Source of the DNA: Rhodobacter sp. CZR27
GTDB taxonomy: Bacteria > Pseudomonadota > Alphaproteobacteria > Rhodobacterales > Rhodobacteraceae
Direction of reading: 5' to 3'
Assembly (NCBI RefSeq): GCF_002407205.1
Contig: NZ_CP023548.1
Span: 1,140,501-1,204,500, forward strand
DNA length: 64,000 bases
The position numbers and the translations under genes were made by a program. The notes below the pieces were generated by a model. That model worked only from the letters and a program-made list of their open reading frames with translations. It did no database searches and was not told where the DNA came from. This document shows, piece by piece, positions 15,613-24,041 of this stretch. Position 1 is the stretch's first letter, and each line of letters opens with the position of its first letter.

Positions 15613-18600
15613 TCAGCCCTTCGGCATCGACAGCGACAGGATCCTGCTGCCCTTGCGATAGCGCAGTTCGTTGGAGGAGATGGCGGCCACCACGCCGCCG
15701 TCGATCCGGTCGCCGACCCGAACCTTCACATAGCGTCCGTTCGACTGGCGCACCAGCGCGTAGCGGCTGGAGGGGGTTCCGTAGACCCCGATGAGGTTCG
15801 TCTTCGACAGGTTGATCGCATTGGCATAGGTCGCCTTCTGCGCGACGTTGGCCTTCGTCGGGATGCGCGGCGCGGCGGTAACCTCGGGCTCGTCCTCCTC
15901 GTCGGGTTCGACCCGCGCCGCGGCGGCGGCGGGCGCCTTCGGAACCGGTGCGATGGCGGCGACCACGGCCGGCGTCTTGGGTGTCTGCACCACGGCGGCC
16001 ACCGCGGCCTCGATCGCCTGCGAGAAATCGTTGGGGCGCGCCTCGGGCTTGCGCGAAACCGAGATCGCCAGCGGGCTGATCGCCCCGTTCGAGGTCGCGA
16101 CGGCGGCAGGCGCCCCGTCCGGTCGCGGGGCGGGACCGGTGGCCATCATCAGGGTCGCAGCCTGCGCGTCCGCGACGGCGGCCTCGGCTTCCGGGTCGCT
16201 CGGCCGTGCCCGCGGGCGCAGGCTGCTCACCCGGAGCGGCGTGCCGTCTTCCTGCACCGCGGCGTCCTGCTGGGCCGCCTCCGGTTGTTCTGGCAGCGCG
16301 GGCCGGGCCCTCGGGCGTTGGCCGGCCAGTGCGGGGTCTGCGACGGGGGCAGGCGGTTGGGCGGCCTCGGCTGGCGGGGGCGAGGGCGGCACCGCCGCCG
16401 TGGCTGCAGCACTGCCGGGGAAGATCGAGCCCGGCGCGGGGGCCGGCCGATCCGGCGGCGCCGGGGCAGCCGCGGGTGCGGCCGCGGCCGCCGGCGCTTC
16501 AGCGCCCGGGCGGCGCGGCGGCAGGATCGGCGGCTTGCCGGCGATCAGCAGGAATTCCCCGGGCGCGAGCACGCCCTCGGGGCTGGGCCGGATCATCCCA
16601 TCCTCGCCGAACTCGTATTTGACGCCGAACGGCGGGGGCGGCAGCGGCAGCCCCGGCGCGGCATCGGGCGCGACCGGTGGTGGCGGAAGCGCCACCGCGT
16701 CGAGCGAGGGCGGCGCCTGATCCATCGCGGTCAGGAAGATCTCGTCCTGCGGGGTCTCGGCCGGGGCGTCCCGGCCGGTCTGGCCCGAGGCCACCGCTGG
16801 CGGCGCGGCTGCCGGGGCGGGCGCGGCCGCGGCTTCGGCCTCCGGTGCCGCATCGGCCGGGACGGCCTCGGCCGCCGGTTCGCTGCTGTCCGGCGGCTCG
16901 TCCGTCGCGGCAGGCTCCGGCTCGGCGTCGGCCGGGTCCTGCAGGTCGGCGAGCATCTCGTCCTCGATCGCCGGTTCGTCCTGCACTTCGGCCGAACCAT
17001 CCGCCACGGCCAGCGCGGCCTCGGGCTCCGGATCGCCCGAGGCGAGGTAGAACGAGGACCAGGCGGCAATTCCGGCCAGCGCGAGCAGCAGGATCAGCGT
17101 AAGGATCAGGCCGAGGAAGCGCGGCTTTCCACGCGCCGGCCGCGTGCCGCCGAGGCCGCCGAAGGGGGCAGCCGGGGCGGGACGGCCCGAAGGCTGCTCG
17201 GCCGCGACCGGCGTGGCGCGGGGCGGGGCCGCCGTCTTGCGCGCGCGCAGTCCGGCAATGCCCGGGGCGGTGACGACCGGCGCCGGGCGTGGCTCGGCGG
17301 CCACCGGCGCGGGCGGGCGCGGCAGGGCGGAACGGCCGCCCGGCAGGCGGGTGGCTGCGGGCTCGGCCGGCCGGCCGGCGGGGCGTCCCGGCTTGGGATC
17401 GGCGGTCAGTCGGGCCGCGGGCCGAGCCTGCGTCGCCTCGGCCGCAAGGCGGCGGCTGGCGAAGGCGCCCGGTGGCATGTCGGGAACCTCGTCATCCTCG
17501 AGCTCGACATAGGGAGCCTCGGGGATGTCGGAACGCGCGACCGCGGCCTCGGGCGGAGCGGGCGGGGTGAACGGCGGCAGGTCCCGGGCATGGGGCACGG
17601 GACGTTCCGGCGCGCGCACGAGGGGCGGCGGAACGAAGGACTCCTCCGGCTCGGGCAGCGGCGGCGCGGCCGGCGCCTCGTCGGGTGGCGGCAGGTCCAC
17701 GACGGGATCGGCCGGGGCGACCGGCTCAGGCTCCGGCAGCGCGAGTGCGGATTCCTCCGGCGTCAGGCCCGAGAGGCCCGCCTCCTGCTCGCGCATCACC
17801 GCAATGACGTCAGGCTCGGCCTCGTCCGGCCAGTCGGTCGGGCCGGCCCAGTCCGTCAAAGGCTCTGGCTGCGCGGGGGGCGCTTCCTCGGGCTCGTCGG
17901 GCAGAGGGTGCGGTTCCGCGCCGGCCGGTTCCTCAGGCTCCTCTTCCGCCGGCAGGTCCGGCAAGGCCCCATCCGCGTCGAGCGAGGCGTCATGCAGCGC
18001 CTCGGCTTCCGCGTCGGGCATCGGGTCGTGCGGAGCCTCGGGCATCGGGTCGTGCAGTGCCTCGGCGTCGGCGTCGGGCGCCGGGTCGTGCGGGGCTTCG
18101 GCCTCGGCAGGCGCGATATCGTCCTCGGCTTCCGCAACGGCCGCAGCGGGGACGGCCGCGGCCTCCGGCATCAGGATCCGGATCGGCTCGTCGTCGCGTT
18201 CCACCTTGGAGCCCTTCGGCAGCCGCCGCTGGGCCGCGGAAATGATGCCGAACCACGGCTCGCGCGGGAACTGCCCCGCCTCGGGGATCGCGACGAAACA
18301 CACCGGGTTGAAGCCGTATTGATCGGCGAAGCCCTCGGCCTCCTCAAGCGTCTCGCGCGCGACCACGGCAAGGCTCACGCTGTCGCCGGCGGTCTCGAAG
18401 TCATAGACCAGATCCTTGACCGCATAGGGCGTCAGGCCGTCCAGAGCCTCGCGGATCTGGTTGCGCCGGCTGGTGCGGTCCGGCCCCGGAGCCTGCACCA
18501 CGGTGAAAAGGATCTGGCTGTTCGGGATCACGACCTTGGTCGCGACCTCGCCCCCCGACAGGTCGCCTGCCTCGGCACGCAGCCGGGACATGGCCTCGGG

Positions 18601-18711
18601 CAGGTCCGGCGCGTCGAAGCGCACCGACCCCACTTCTTGCCATCCGTCCGGCACGCGCCGGAGCAGACTCGCGGCCTCAGTCGACAGGTTGAGGGCAAAT
18701 CTCGGTTTCAT
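15613..18711 (-). CDS. Large single-pass membrane protein with GspL/PilM-like N-terminus and GspC/PilP-like C-terminus
   Basis: 1032-aa protein. Residues 1-165 look like a cytoplasmic GspL/PilM-type domain: VVIPNSQILFTVVQAPG, RRNQIREALDGLTPYAV and a VYDFETAGDSVSLAVVARE strand series. Residues ~165-520 are acidic, Pro/Ala-rich and low-complexity, with HDPMP-type repeats. One strong membrane helix (FLGLILTLILLLALAGIAAW) lies near residues 530-550. A long Pro/Ala-rich periplasmic linker leads to a compact C-terminal domain (about 955-1032: TNLIGVYGTPSSRYALVRQ, YVKVRVGDRIDGGVVAAISS) resembling GspC/PilP inner-membrane components of secretion or pilus machines. No other secretion genes are adjacent. 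Homologues are sometimes called translation initiation factor 2-like because of composition, which I consider wrong. Confidence 0.65.
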   Translation of the reverse strand: MKPRFALNLSTEAASLLRRVPDGWQEVGSVRFDAPDLPEAMSRLRAEAGDLSGGEVATKVVIPNSQILFTVVQAPGPDRTSRRNQIREALDGLTPYAVKDLVYDFETAGDSVSLAVVARETLEEAEGFADQYGFNPVCFVAIPEAGQFPREPWFGIISAAQRRLPKGSKVERDDEPIRILMPEAAAVPAAAVAEAEDDIAPAEAEAPHDPAPDADAEALHDPMPEAPHDPMPDAEAEALHDASLDADGALPDLPAEEEPEEPAGAEPHPLPDEPEEAPPAQPEPLTDWAGPTDWPDEAEPDVIAVMREQEAGLSGLTPEESALALPEPEPVAPADPVVDLPPPDEAPAAPPLPEPEESFVPPPLVRAPERPVPHARDLPPFTPPAPPEAAVARSDIPEAPYVELEDDEVPDMPPGAFASRRLAAEATQARPAARLTADPKPGRPAGRPAEPAATRLPGGRSALPRPPAPVAAEPRPAPVVTAPGIAGLRARKTAAPPRATPVAAEQPSGRPAPAAPFGGLGGTRPARGKPRFLGLILTLILLLALAGIAAWSSFYLASGDPEPEAALAVADGSAEVQDEPAIEDEMLADLQDPADAEPEPAATDEPPDSSEPAAEAVPADAAPEAEAAAAPAPAAAPPAVASGQTGRDAPAETPQDEIFLTAMDQAPPSLDAVALPPPPVAPDAAPGLPLPPPPFGVKYEFGEDGMIRPSPEGVLAPGEFLLIAGKPPILPPRRPGAEAPAAAAAPAAAPAPPDRPAPAPGSIFPGSAAATAAVPPSPPPAEAAQPPAPVADPALAGQRPRARPALPEQPEAAQQDAAVQEDGTPLRVSSLRPRARPSDPEAEAAVADAQAATLMMATGPAPRPDGAPAAVATSNGAISPLAISVSRKPEARPNDFSQAIEAAVAAVVQTPKTPAVVAAIAPVPKAPAAAAARVEPDEEDEPEVTAAPRIPTKANVAQKATYANAINLSKTNLIGVYGTPSSRYALVRQSNGRYVKVRVGDRIDGGVVAAISSNELRYRKGSRILSLSMPKG

Positions 18712-18859
18712 TTCGCGGATCTAGCACATTTCGCGTTACGCCGGGGAGTCCGGGCCGCAGCGCCCCCGGTGTTACAGCAGGATTTTGCCGAATGAAAGAA
18801 AAACACCCAAGGATCGGCTTGTCCCGAGCGTCGGAGAGGGGAACGTTCGCTGCGAACTC

Positions 18860-18865
18860 AGGAGG
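18860..18865 (+). promoter_or_regulatory. Ribosome binding site deciding the SIMPL-protein start
   Basis: AGGAGG at 18860-18865, 10 bases before ATG 18876. An in-frame ATG at 18867 directly abuts the site and is too close to be used, so translation most likely begins at 18876, which also gives a clean signal peptide. Confidence 0.75.
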
Positions 18866-18875
18866 GATGTCCATA

Positions 18876-19562
18876 ATGCGGATTGTCAAGATTGCGATGC
18901 TGTGCACGGGCCTCGTGCTACCTGCGGCGGCGATGGCCGAGGCGCCCCGCATCACCGTCACCGGCGAGGGCACGGTCGCGGCGCGGCCCGACATGGCCAC
19001 CATCTCGCTCGGCGTCACCAGCGACGCGGCGACCGCCGCCGAGGCGATGGCGCGCAACACCGAGAACCTCCGCCGCGTGCTGGACCGGCTGCGCGGGGCC
19101 GGGATCGAGGACCGCGACCTGCAGACCTCGGGCCTGTCGCTCAACCCGAACTGGACCCAGTCCGAGGACGGCGCGGCCCCGCGGATCACCGGCTACATAG
19201 CCTCGAACATGCTGACGGTGCGGGTGCGCGCGCTCGACCGGTTGGGGGCGGTGCTGGACCAGGCGGTGCAGGACGGCGCCAACACCCTGAACGGGGTGAG
19301 CTTCGGGCTGGCCGATCCCGAGCCCGCGCTGGACGAGGCGCGCAAGCGGGCCGTGGCCCGGGCGCAGGCGCGGGCCCGCCTGCTGACAGAGGCCGCCGGG
19401 GTGACGCTTGGTCCGCTGGTCGAGATCAGCGAGGGCGGCGGCGCCTTCCCGCCGCCGATGCCGATGTATCGCGAGGCGGCGATGGCCGCCCCCGTGCCGA
19501 TGGCCGAGGGCGAGATCGAGACCAGCGCGCAGGTCACGCTGGTCTACGAGTTGAAGCAATGA
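18876..19562 (+). CDS. Periplasmic SIMPL-domain (DUF541) protein
   Basis: 228-aa exported protein. It has a signal peptide MRIVKIAMLCTGLVLPAAAMA (cleavage after AMA near residue 21), then a SIMPL domain beginning ITVTGEGTVAARPDMATISL, with LRGAGIEDRDLQTSGLSLNP and VRVRALDRLGAVLDQAVQDG in the family order. SIMPL proteins are periplasmic beta-strand/helix proteins that form oligomers; E. coli YggE is linked to oxidative-stress tolerance, but no biochemical role is settled. Start ATG 18876 is set by the AGGAGG site at 18860. The gene is divergent from the GspL/GspC-like gene and convergent with metY across a hairpin. Confidence 0.88.
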   Translation: MRIVKIAMLCTGLVLPAAAMAEAPRITVTGEGTVAARPDMATISLGVTSDAATAAEAMARNTENLRRVLDRLRGAGIEDRDLQTSGLSLNPNWTQSEDGAAPRITGYIASNMLTVRVRALDRLGAVLDQAVQDGANTLNGVSFGLADPEPALDEARKRAVARAQARARLLTEAAGVTLGPLVEISEGGGAFPPPMPMYREAAMAAPVPMAEGEIETSAQVTLVYELKQ

Positions 19563-19567
19563 GTTGA

Positions 19568-19586
19568 GCGGCGCTCTTCGCGCCGC
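19568..19586. terminator. Hairpin between convergent SIMPL gene and metY
   Basis: Perfect 7-bp stem GCGGCGC/GCGCCGC (19568-19574 with 19580-19586), loop TCTTC, filling the 27-bp gap between the two convergent stops. There is no U-tract on either side, so termination efficiency is uncertain. Confidence 0.5.
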
Positions 19587-19589
19587 GTC

Positions 19590-20888
19590 TCAGGATCGGG
19601 CGGTCGCCTTGGCGAGCGCCTGATCCAGATCGGCGATCAGGTCGTCGGCGTCCTCGATCCCGATCGACAGCCGCACCACGTTCGGCGCGGCCCCCGCGGC
19701 CACCTGCTGCTCGGGCGTCAGCTGGCGGTGGGTGGTCGAGGCCGAGTGGATCACCAGCGAGCGCGTGTCGCCCAGGTTCGCCACGTGGCTGAACAGCTGG
19801 AGCGAATCCACCAGCCGGACGCAGGCGTCATATCCGCCCTTCACCGCGAAGGTGAAAAGCGCGCCTGCACCCTTCGGGCAGATCCGTGCCACCCGGCCGT
19901 GCCAGGGCGAGGACGGCAGCCCGGCATAGGTGACGTGATCCACCCGCGGATCGGCCTCAAGCCAGGAGGCAATCTTCTTCGCATTCTCGACATGGCGCGC
20001 CATGCGCAGGCTGAGGGTCTCGATCCCCATCAGCGTGTAATGCGCGCCCTGCGGGTTCATGGTCATGCCGAGATCGCGCAGGCCCACGGCGATGGAATGG
20101 AAGGTATAGGCCATCGGCCCCAGCGCCTTGTGGAAGACGAGGCCATGATAGGCAGGCTCGGGTTGGGACAGGCTGGGGAACTTGTCCGAGGCCGACCAGT
20201 CGAACTTGCCGGAATCGACGATGACGCCGCCGGTGACGGTGCCGTTGCCGGTCAGGTACTTGGTGGCCGAATGGACGACCAGCGTCGCACCATGCTCGAT
20301 CGGGCGGCAGAGCCAGGGCGTCGCCGTGGTATTGTCCACGATGAGCGGCAGGCCCACGCGGTTAGCGACCTCGGCCACGGCATCCAGATCGGTGATCACG
20401 CCGCCCGGGTTGGCGATGGTCTCGCAGAAGATCGCCCGCGTGTCCTCGTCCACCGCGGCCTCGAGCGCCTCCAGATCGTCGAAATCGACGAACTTCGCCG
20501 ACCAGCCGAAGCGGCGGATGGTCTGGCTGAACTGGGTGATGGTCCCGCCATAGAGCCGCGTCGAGGCGACGATGTTGCGCCCCGGCGCCATCAGCGGGAA
20601 CAGCGCCATGATCTGCGCCGCATGGCCCGACGAGCAGCAGACCGCGCCCGCGCCGCCCTCCAGCGCCGCGACACGCTCGGCCAGCGCCTGAACGGTGGGG
20701 TTGGTCAGGCGCGAGTAGATGTAGCCGACCTCCTCGAGGTTGAAGAGGCGGGCGGCGTGGTCGGCGTCGCGGAAGACATAGGCCGTGGTCTGGTAGATCG
20801 GCACCTGCCGCGCCCCCGTCGCCGGGTCGGGCTTCGCCCCGGCATGGATCTGCAGCGTGTCGAAGCCGAGCTTGCGTGGTTCGGTCAT
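19590..20888 (-). CDS. metY: O-acetylhomoserine aminocarboxypropyltransferase (sulfhydrylase)
   Basis: 432-aa cytoplasmic PLP enzyme of the Cys/Met metabolism family, making homocysteine from O-acetylhomoserine and sulfide. The N-terminus LGFDTLQIHAGAKPDPATGA is typical. Other landmarks are YSRLTNPT, the GGAGAVCCSSGHAAQI loop, DNTTATPWLCRPIEHGAT and the PLP-lysine motif HSATKYLTGNG. The C-terminal HSASTTHRQLTPEQQVAAG is the segment conserved in MetY/MetZ-type enzymes. The open frame extends upstream to 20945, but ATG 20888 is preceded by AGGGGGA and gives the family start. The 69-bp leader has possible structure. A small lipoprotein gene lies upstream on the same strand. Confidence 0.93.
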   Translation of the reverse strand: MTEPRKLGFDTLQIHAGAKPDPATGARQVPIYQTTAYVFRDADHAARLFNLEEVGYIYSRLTNPTVQALAERVAALEGGAGAVCCSSGHAAQIMALFPLMAPGRNIVASTRLYGGTITQFSQTIRRFGWSAKFVDFDDLEALEAAVDEDTRAIFCETIANPGGVITDLDAVAEVANRVGLPLIVDNTTATPWLCRPIEHGATLVVHSATKYLTGNGTVTGGVIVDSGKFDWSASDKFPSLSQPEPAYHGLVFHKALGPMAYTFHSIAVGLRDLGMTMNPQGAHYTLMGIETLSLRMARHVENAKKIASWLEADPRVDHVTYAGLPSSPWHGRVARICPKGAGALFTFAVKGGYDACVRLVDSLQLFSHVANLGDTRSLVIHSASTTHRQLTPEQQVAAGAAPNVVRLSIGIEDADDLIADLDQALAKATARS

Positions 20889-20957
20889 CAGGTCCCCCTG
20901 TTGTCGGATGGCCGCGAAGCTAGGGGAAAGGCGGTTGCGGCACAACGGGCTGAAGCG

Positions 20958-21209
20958 TCAGCCGCCCAGCGGCGTCTCGATATTGTCCAGTCGCCGGATG
21001 GTCGCCTGATGGTGGCGGAGCGACCAGTAGCAGTCCTGCTCGGTATCGGCGCGGCAGCGCACCAGAAAGTCGCCGGCGCGGACCTGCCAGCCCTGGTCGG
21101 TCTGAAGGATCGGATAGGACCGGCCGGCTTCGGTCAGGCTGCCGATTTCGGTGCCGCGCGGGGCGGGGGTGCAGGCGGCGAGCAGCAGGAGAAGGGCGAG
21201 GCGGGGCAT
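20958..21209 (-). CDS. Small hypothetical lipoprotein
   Basis: 83-aa protein with a short lipoprotein signal MPRLALLLLLAAC; the lipobox LLAAC puts the lipidated Cys at residue 13. The mature 71 residues (SYPILQTDQGWQVRAGDFLV, then CRADTEQDCYW) contain two further cysteines that could form a disulfide. I do not recognise the family. The gene sits between a putative glycosyltransferase and metY on the same strand; coding potential is supported by the clean lipobox and the tight fit between neighbours. No function can be assigned. Confidence 0.7.
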   Translation of the reverse strand: MPRLALLLLLAACTPAPRGTEIGSLTEAGRSYPILQTDQGWQVRAGDFLVRCRADTEQDCYWSLRHHQATIRRLDNIETPLGG

Positions 21210-21251
21210 GGCGGTCCTCCGGTGGGGGCAAGGGTCATCTGTGGTTCGCGC

Positions 21252-22247
21252 TCATCGTGTCCAGAGCCCTTCGCGCCGCAGGATGTGGCGGATCGCCTGC
21301 TCGCGCCTCGGCAGGTCGTCGCGGTCGAACAGCGCGCGGGCCTTCCGGCCCTTTCCCTGGTAGATGAAGTGGCGGAAGGGCTCGTGCGCCTTCAGCACCT
21401 TCTTCACCCGGTTCGGGGCCGCGACGCGATGGAGCGTCTCGACCACCCGGTCTCTTTCGCGGGCGTAAAGCAGGGGCATCAGGCGCCAGTGGCAGGTGAG
21501 GTCGCCGTCGAGGCCGGCAAGCTCCGGCCCCGGGCGGCCGCCGCCCAGTCCGTGGATGACGAGGGGCAGGGCGATCTGGTCGAGCCAGGGGTAGAGCGGC
21601 TGGCAGACAAGCGCCTCCGGCGGATCGTCGCGGATCGCCCGGGCGATCTCGAGGAACCGCCGGCCGAAGCGGTGGGGGCTTTCATGGAAGAACCAGCCCG
21701 CGTTGAAGTAAAGGTAGCGGCGCCAGTAGTCGTCAGGCTGGGACAGGTCGAGGCTCGAGGGGAAGTCGAGGCCGAACCGGTCATAGAGGGCCTTCCACAG
21801 CCCCGTCCGGTCCGGGCCGTAAATCTCGGGCTGCGGCCAGGTGCCCTCGCAGCGCAGGGATGCGGATGGCCGCGAGAAATCGAAGGGCACAGCCGAAAGC
21901 GGCCCCGTGACCAGCGTGTCGCTGTCGAGGAACAGGAAGGGCTCGTCCGGCAGCGCGAGAAGCGCCTCGATCTTGTTGCCGTTCGGATAGCTCTCGCCGA
22001 AGGTGGTGTTCGTGAAGGGCAGGAATTGCGCTCCAAGGCTTTCGAGCAGATCCCGCACCGCCGGGTCATCGATCCCGGGATCGCCCGACCAGAGCGGCCC
22101 GAACTGCGGCTCGGCGATGAAGAGCGTGCCAGCGAAGCCTGGGTCGCAGGCGCGCAGCGAGGCCGCGAGCAGGACGGTCTCGTACTGCAGCCGCCCTTTC
22201 TGCGCGATGGCGAGGATATTGAAGCGCGAAGGACCGGCGGAGGCCAT
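21252..22247 (-). CDS. Putative GT-A type glycosyltransferase
   Basis: 331-aa cytoplasmic protein starting MASAGPSRFNILAIAQKGRL. The FLFLDSDTLVTGPL segment (about residues 104-117) holds a DxD motif of the kind that coordinates the sugar-nucleotide metal ion. It is followed by YLYFNAGWFFHESPHRFGRR and YPWLDQIALPLVIHGLGGG, the N-A-G and late L-D-Q patterns seen in GT8-like enzymes. Donor and acceptor are unknown. The frame continues upstream to 22373, but ATG 22247 starts directly before the first beta strand. It lies 42 bp upstream of the lipoprotein gene, and 167 bp from the end of the che operon. Confidence 0.65.
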   Translation of the reverse strand: MASAGPSRFNILAIAQKGRLQYETVLLAASLRACDPGFAGTLFIAEPQFGPLWSGDPGIDDPAVRDLLESLGAQFLPFTNTTFGESYPNGNKIEALLALPDEPFLFLDSDTLVTGPLSAVPFDFSRPSASLRCEGTWPQPEIYGPDRTGLWKALYDRFGLDFPSSLDLSQPDDYWRRYLYFNAGWFFHESPHRFGRRFLEIARAIRDDPPEALVCQPLYPWLDQIALPLVIHGLGGGRPGPELAGLDGDLTCHWRLMPLLYARERDRVVETLHRVAAPNRVKKVLKAHEPFRHFIYQGKGRKARALFDRDDLPRREQAIRHILRREGLWTR

Positions 22248-22376
22248 GGATGATCCGGACTGAAGTGTCGCGACCTTAGGTCGAAGCGCGTCCGTCATCC
22301 AGAGGCATGTCGGTGACACCTGTAGCGGCATCGCGGCTGCTGGCGCGGGCATGGGGACGGGCGAAGCGGTCATGAA

Positions 22377-22397
22377 GGTCAGGCGCCTCCCCTGACC
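22377..22397 (-). terminator. Hairpin after the chemotaxis operon
   Basis: On the minus strand, GGTCAGG/CCTGACC (7-bp stem, 7-nt loop; 22391-22397 with 22377-22383) lies 17 bases past the last che-operon stop and is followed by TTCATGA. It is a plausible but weak terminator. Confidence 0.4.
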
Positions 22398-22414
22398 GCG
22401 GCCGGCCCGACGGA

Positions 22415-22762
22415 TCAGAAGAAGTCCGCGCTGCCAGCATCCACTTCTACGGGCATCAGTCCCCTCAGCGCGCCGGCGAGGCTCTTCTGGTTGACGCCGG
22501 CCACGGCTTCGCCCGGATCGATGCGGCAGTCTCCGTCAACGGCCAGCGCGAGCCCGTCGACATAGGCTGCAACCCCGGCCAGCGACTGAACAAGATTGTC
22601 CAGCTTCTGCAACGTGCCGCCCTCCCCGGGGCCGGGTGCGGACCGGCTGATGGAGCGGCCCACGGCATCCTCGATCTCGTCGCCCATTGCCGACATCCGG
22701 TGCAACTGGGCGGCAAGTCCCTCCAGCACCGAGCGGAGCGGAACGGTCGCCGGCACCGTCAC
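22415..22762 (-). CDS. Small che-operon protein with QxxDxxxQ motif, CheT-like candidate phosphatase
   Basis: 115-aa, probably helical protein encoded last in the che operon. GTG 22762 overlaps the cheY stop (GTGA), so it is coupled to cheY. Residues 52-59 read QKLDNLVQ, giving D55 and Q59 in the DxxxQ arrangement used by CheZ and by Sinorhizobium CheT to dephosphorylate CheY. The Gly/Pro-rich loop at 42-50 separates two amphipathic helices, and the protein ends in ADFF, an acidic-aromatic tail. Sinorhizobium cheT is likewise a short gene at the end of its che operon. Phosphatase activity is inferred from motif and position; overall similarity to CheZ is not evident. Confidence 0.55.
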   Translation of the reverse strand: MTVPATVPLRSVLEGLAAQLHRMSAMGDEIEDAVGRSISRSAPGPGEGGTLQKLDNLVQSLAGVAAYVDGLALAVDGDCRIDPGEAVAGVNQKSLAGALRGLMPVEVDAGSADFF

Positions 22763-23145
22763 AGCGCACCCACCACGGCCTGGATGGCGCGGCGCATCCC
22801 GTCGGTGGTGAACGGCTTCTTGAGGAAGTTGTTCATCCCGAGCGCCTGCCCCTTCTCGATGATGTCGCGGCTGGCGGTGCCGCTGACGAGGATGAATCCC
22901 ATGCGCTGGGTCGTCTTGTTCTCGCGGATGCCCTTGAGCAGCCCCAGCCCGTCGAGGCCGGGCATGTTATAGTCCGAAATCACCAGATGGACCGGGTTCG
23001 CCGCCAGCTGGCGCAGCGCGCTCGCGCCGTCCTTGCAGAAGTCGATCTTCTTGATACCCAGTTCCTCCAGCGCCTGGATGATCAGCCCGCGGCTGGTGGA
23101 CATGTCGTCCACCACCATGATCCGTATGCTGTCCCTCAGTGCCAT
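22759..23145 (-). CDS. cheY: Chemotaxis response regulator CheY (downstream copy)
   Basis: 128-aa single receiver domain. The acidic pair is in IMVVDDMSTSRG (D13, D14), the phospho-acceptor is D58 in ISDYNMPGLDG, the switch Ser/Thr lies in LVSGTAS, and K110 is in FLKKPF. The [14 protein letters not shown] start and the MSTSR loop are typical of alphaproteobacterial CheY that binds the flagellar switch. The frame is open far upstream through cheR, but ATG 23145 overlaps the cheR stop by one base (TGATG). The small QxxDxxxQ gene follows with a 4-bp overlap. Confidence 0.93.
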   Translation of the reverse strand: MALRDSIRIMVVDDMSTSRGLIIQALEELGIKKIDFCKDGASALRQLAANPVHLVISDYNMPGLDGLGLLKGIRENKTTQRMGFILVSGTASRDIIEKGQALGMNNFLKKPFTTDGMRRAIQAVVGAL

Positions 23146-24041
23146 CAAGTTTCTCCTTTCCCCTGTCCGCCGGGGTCCCGCGAACCGCGCAGGCGGAATG
23201 ATGTCATGCCAACGGTTTCGAATTGGTGTCTGACCGAGGGCGAGAGCCGCTCGGAGTGGCCGATGAAGAGATATCCGCCCGGTGAGAGCGTGCCGGCGAA
23301 GCCGCGCCAGATCCTGTCCTGGGTGGCCGCGTCGAAATAGATCGCCACGTTGCGGCAGAAGATGACGTCGAATGGCCCGTTGACCGGCCAGGGCTTCACC
23401 AGATTCATCGGCTTGAATGTGACGAGCGAGCGGAGCGACGGGCCGACCTCGCGGCTGCCCTGTGCATCCGGCGCGCCGAAGAAGGTCTCGCGCGCCTCTT
23501 CCGGCAGCCCGGACAGCACCGCCTCGGTGAACCGGCCCTCGCGCGCCATGGCGAGGATCTGGACGTCGATGTCGGTGGCAAGGATCTTGAGGTCGTACGA
23601 CGCCGCCTGCGGACAGAGCCGCAGGATGGTGATCGCCATGCTGTAGGGCTCCTCGCCGGACGAACAGCCGGCCGACCACAGGCGCACGCGCGCGCCGCGC
23701 CGGGCGGCAGCGAGGATCGGGGGCAGCACCGAGTCCGCCAGCAGGTCGAAGTGATGCTCCTCGCGGAAGAAGCGCGTCGTGTTCGTCGTCATGCTCGAGA
23801 CGAACATCGAGCGCTCCTCGCCGGCGTCCGGCTGCGAGAGCAGGTCGATGTAGGCCCCGAAGCTGTCGATCGACAGCTGGCGCAGCCGCTTCACGAGCCT
23901 TGCATAGACAAGGGGTTCCTTGGCGTCGGGCATCGCGAGGCCTGCCTCGGCATGCGCCAGCTGCGCAAGCCGGTGGAAGTCGTCGGGCGACAGGTGCAGA
24001 TCGCGCTCTGCGGTGAGGGAACGGGGTGCGCCCTGGCTCAT
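23145..24041 (-). CDS. cheR: Chemotaxis protein methyltransferase CheR
   Basis: 298-aa S-adenosylmethionine-dependent methyltransferase that methylates glutamates of chemoreceptors. An N-terminal helical CheR domain ([20 protein letters not shown]) precedes the catalytic domain. The latter contains [15 protein letters not shown], the SAM-binding [18 protein letters not shown] (about residues 119-136), [14 protein letters not shown] (about 222-235) and the closing [12 protein letters not shown]. Start ATG 24041 overlaps the cheW stop (ATGA). No cheB demethylase is present in this cluster, so demethylation must come from elsewhere or not occur. Confidence 0.95.
   Translation of the reverse strand: MSQGAPRSLTAERDLHLSPDDFHRLAQLAHAEAGLAMPDAKEPLVYARLVKRLRQLSIDSFGAYIDLLSQPDAGEERSMFVSSMTTNTTRFFREEHHFDLLADSVLPPILAAARRGARVRLWSAGCSSGEEPYSMAITILRLCPQAASYDLKILATDIDVQILAMAREGRFTEAVLSGLPEEARETFFGAPDAQGSREVGPSLRSLVTFKPMNLVKPWPVNGPFDVIFCRNVAIYFDAATQDRIWRGFAGTLSPGGYLFIGHSERLSPSVRHQFETVGMTSFRLRGSRDPGGQGKGET

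Noticed and set aside
20889..20957. SAM-II or SAM/SAH riboswitch before metY
   Set aside because: I looked for the conserved SAM-II core and the SAM/SAH hairpin and found neither; only a generic pseudoknot-like pairing remains, reported as a low-interest finding.
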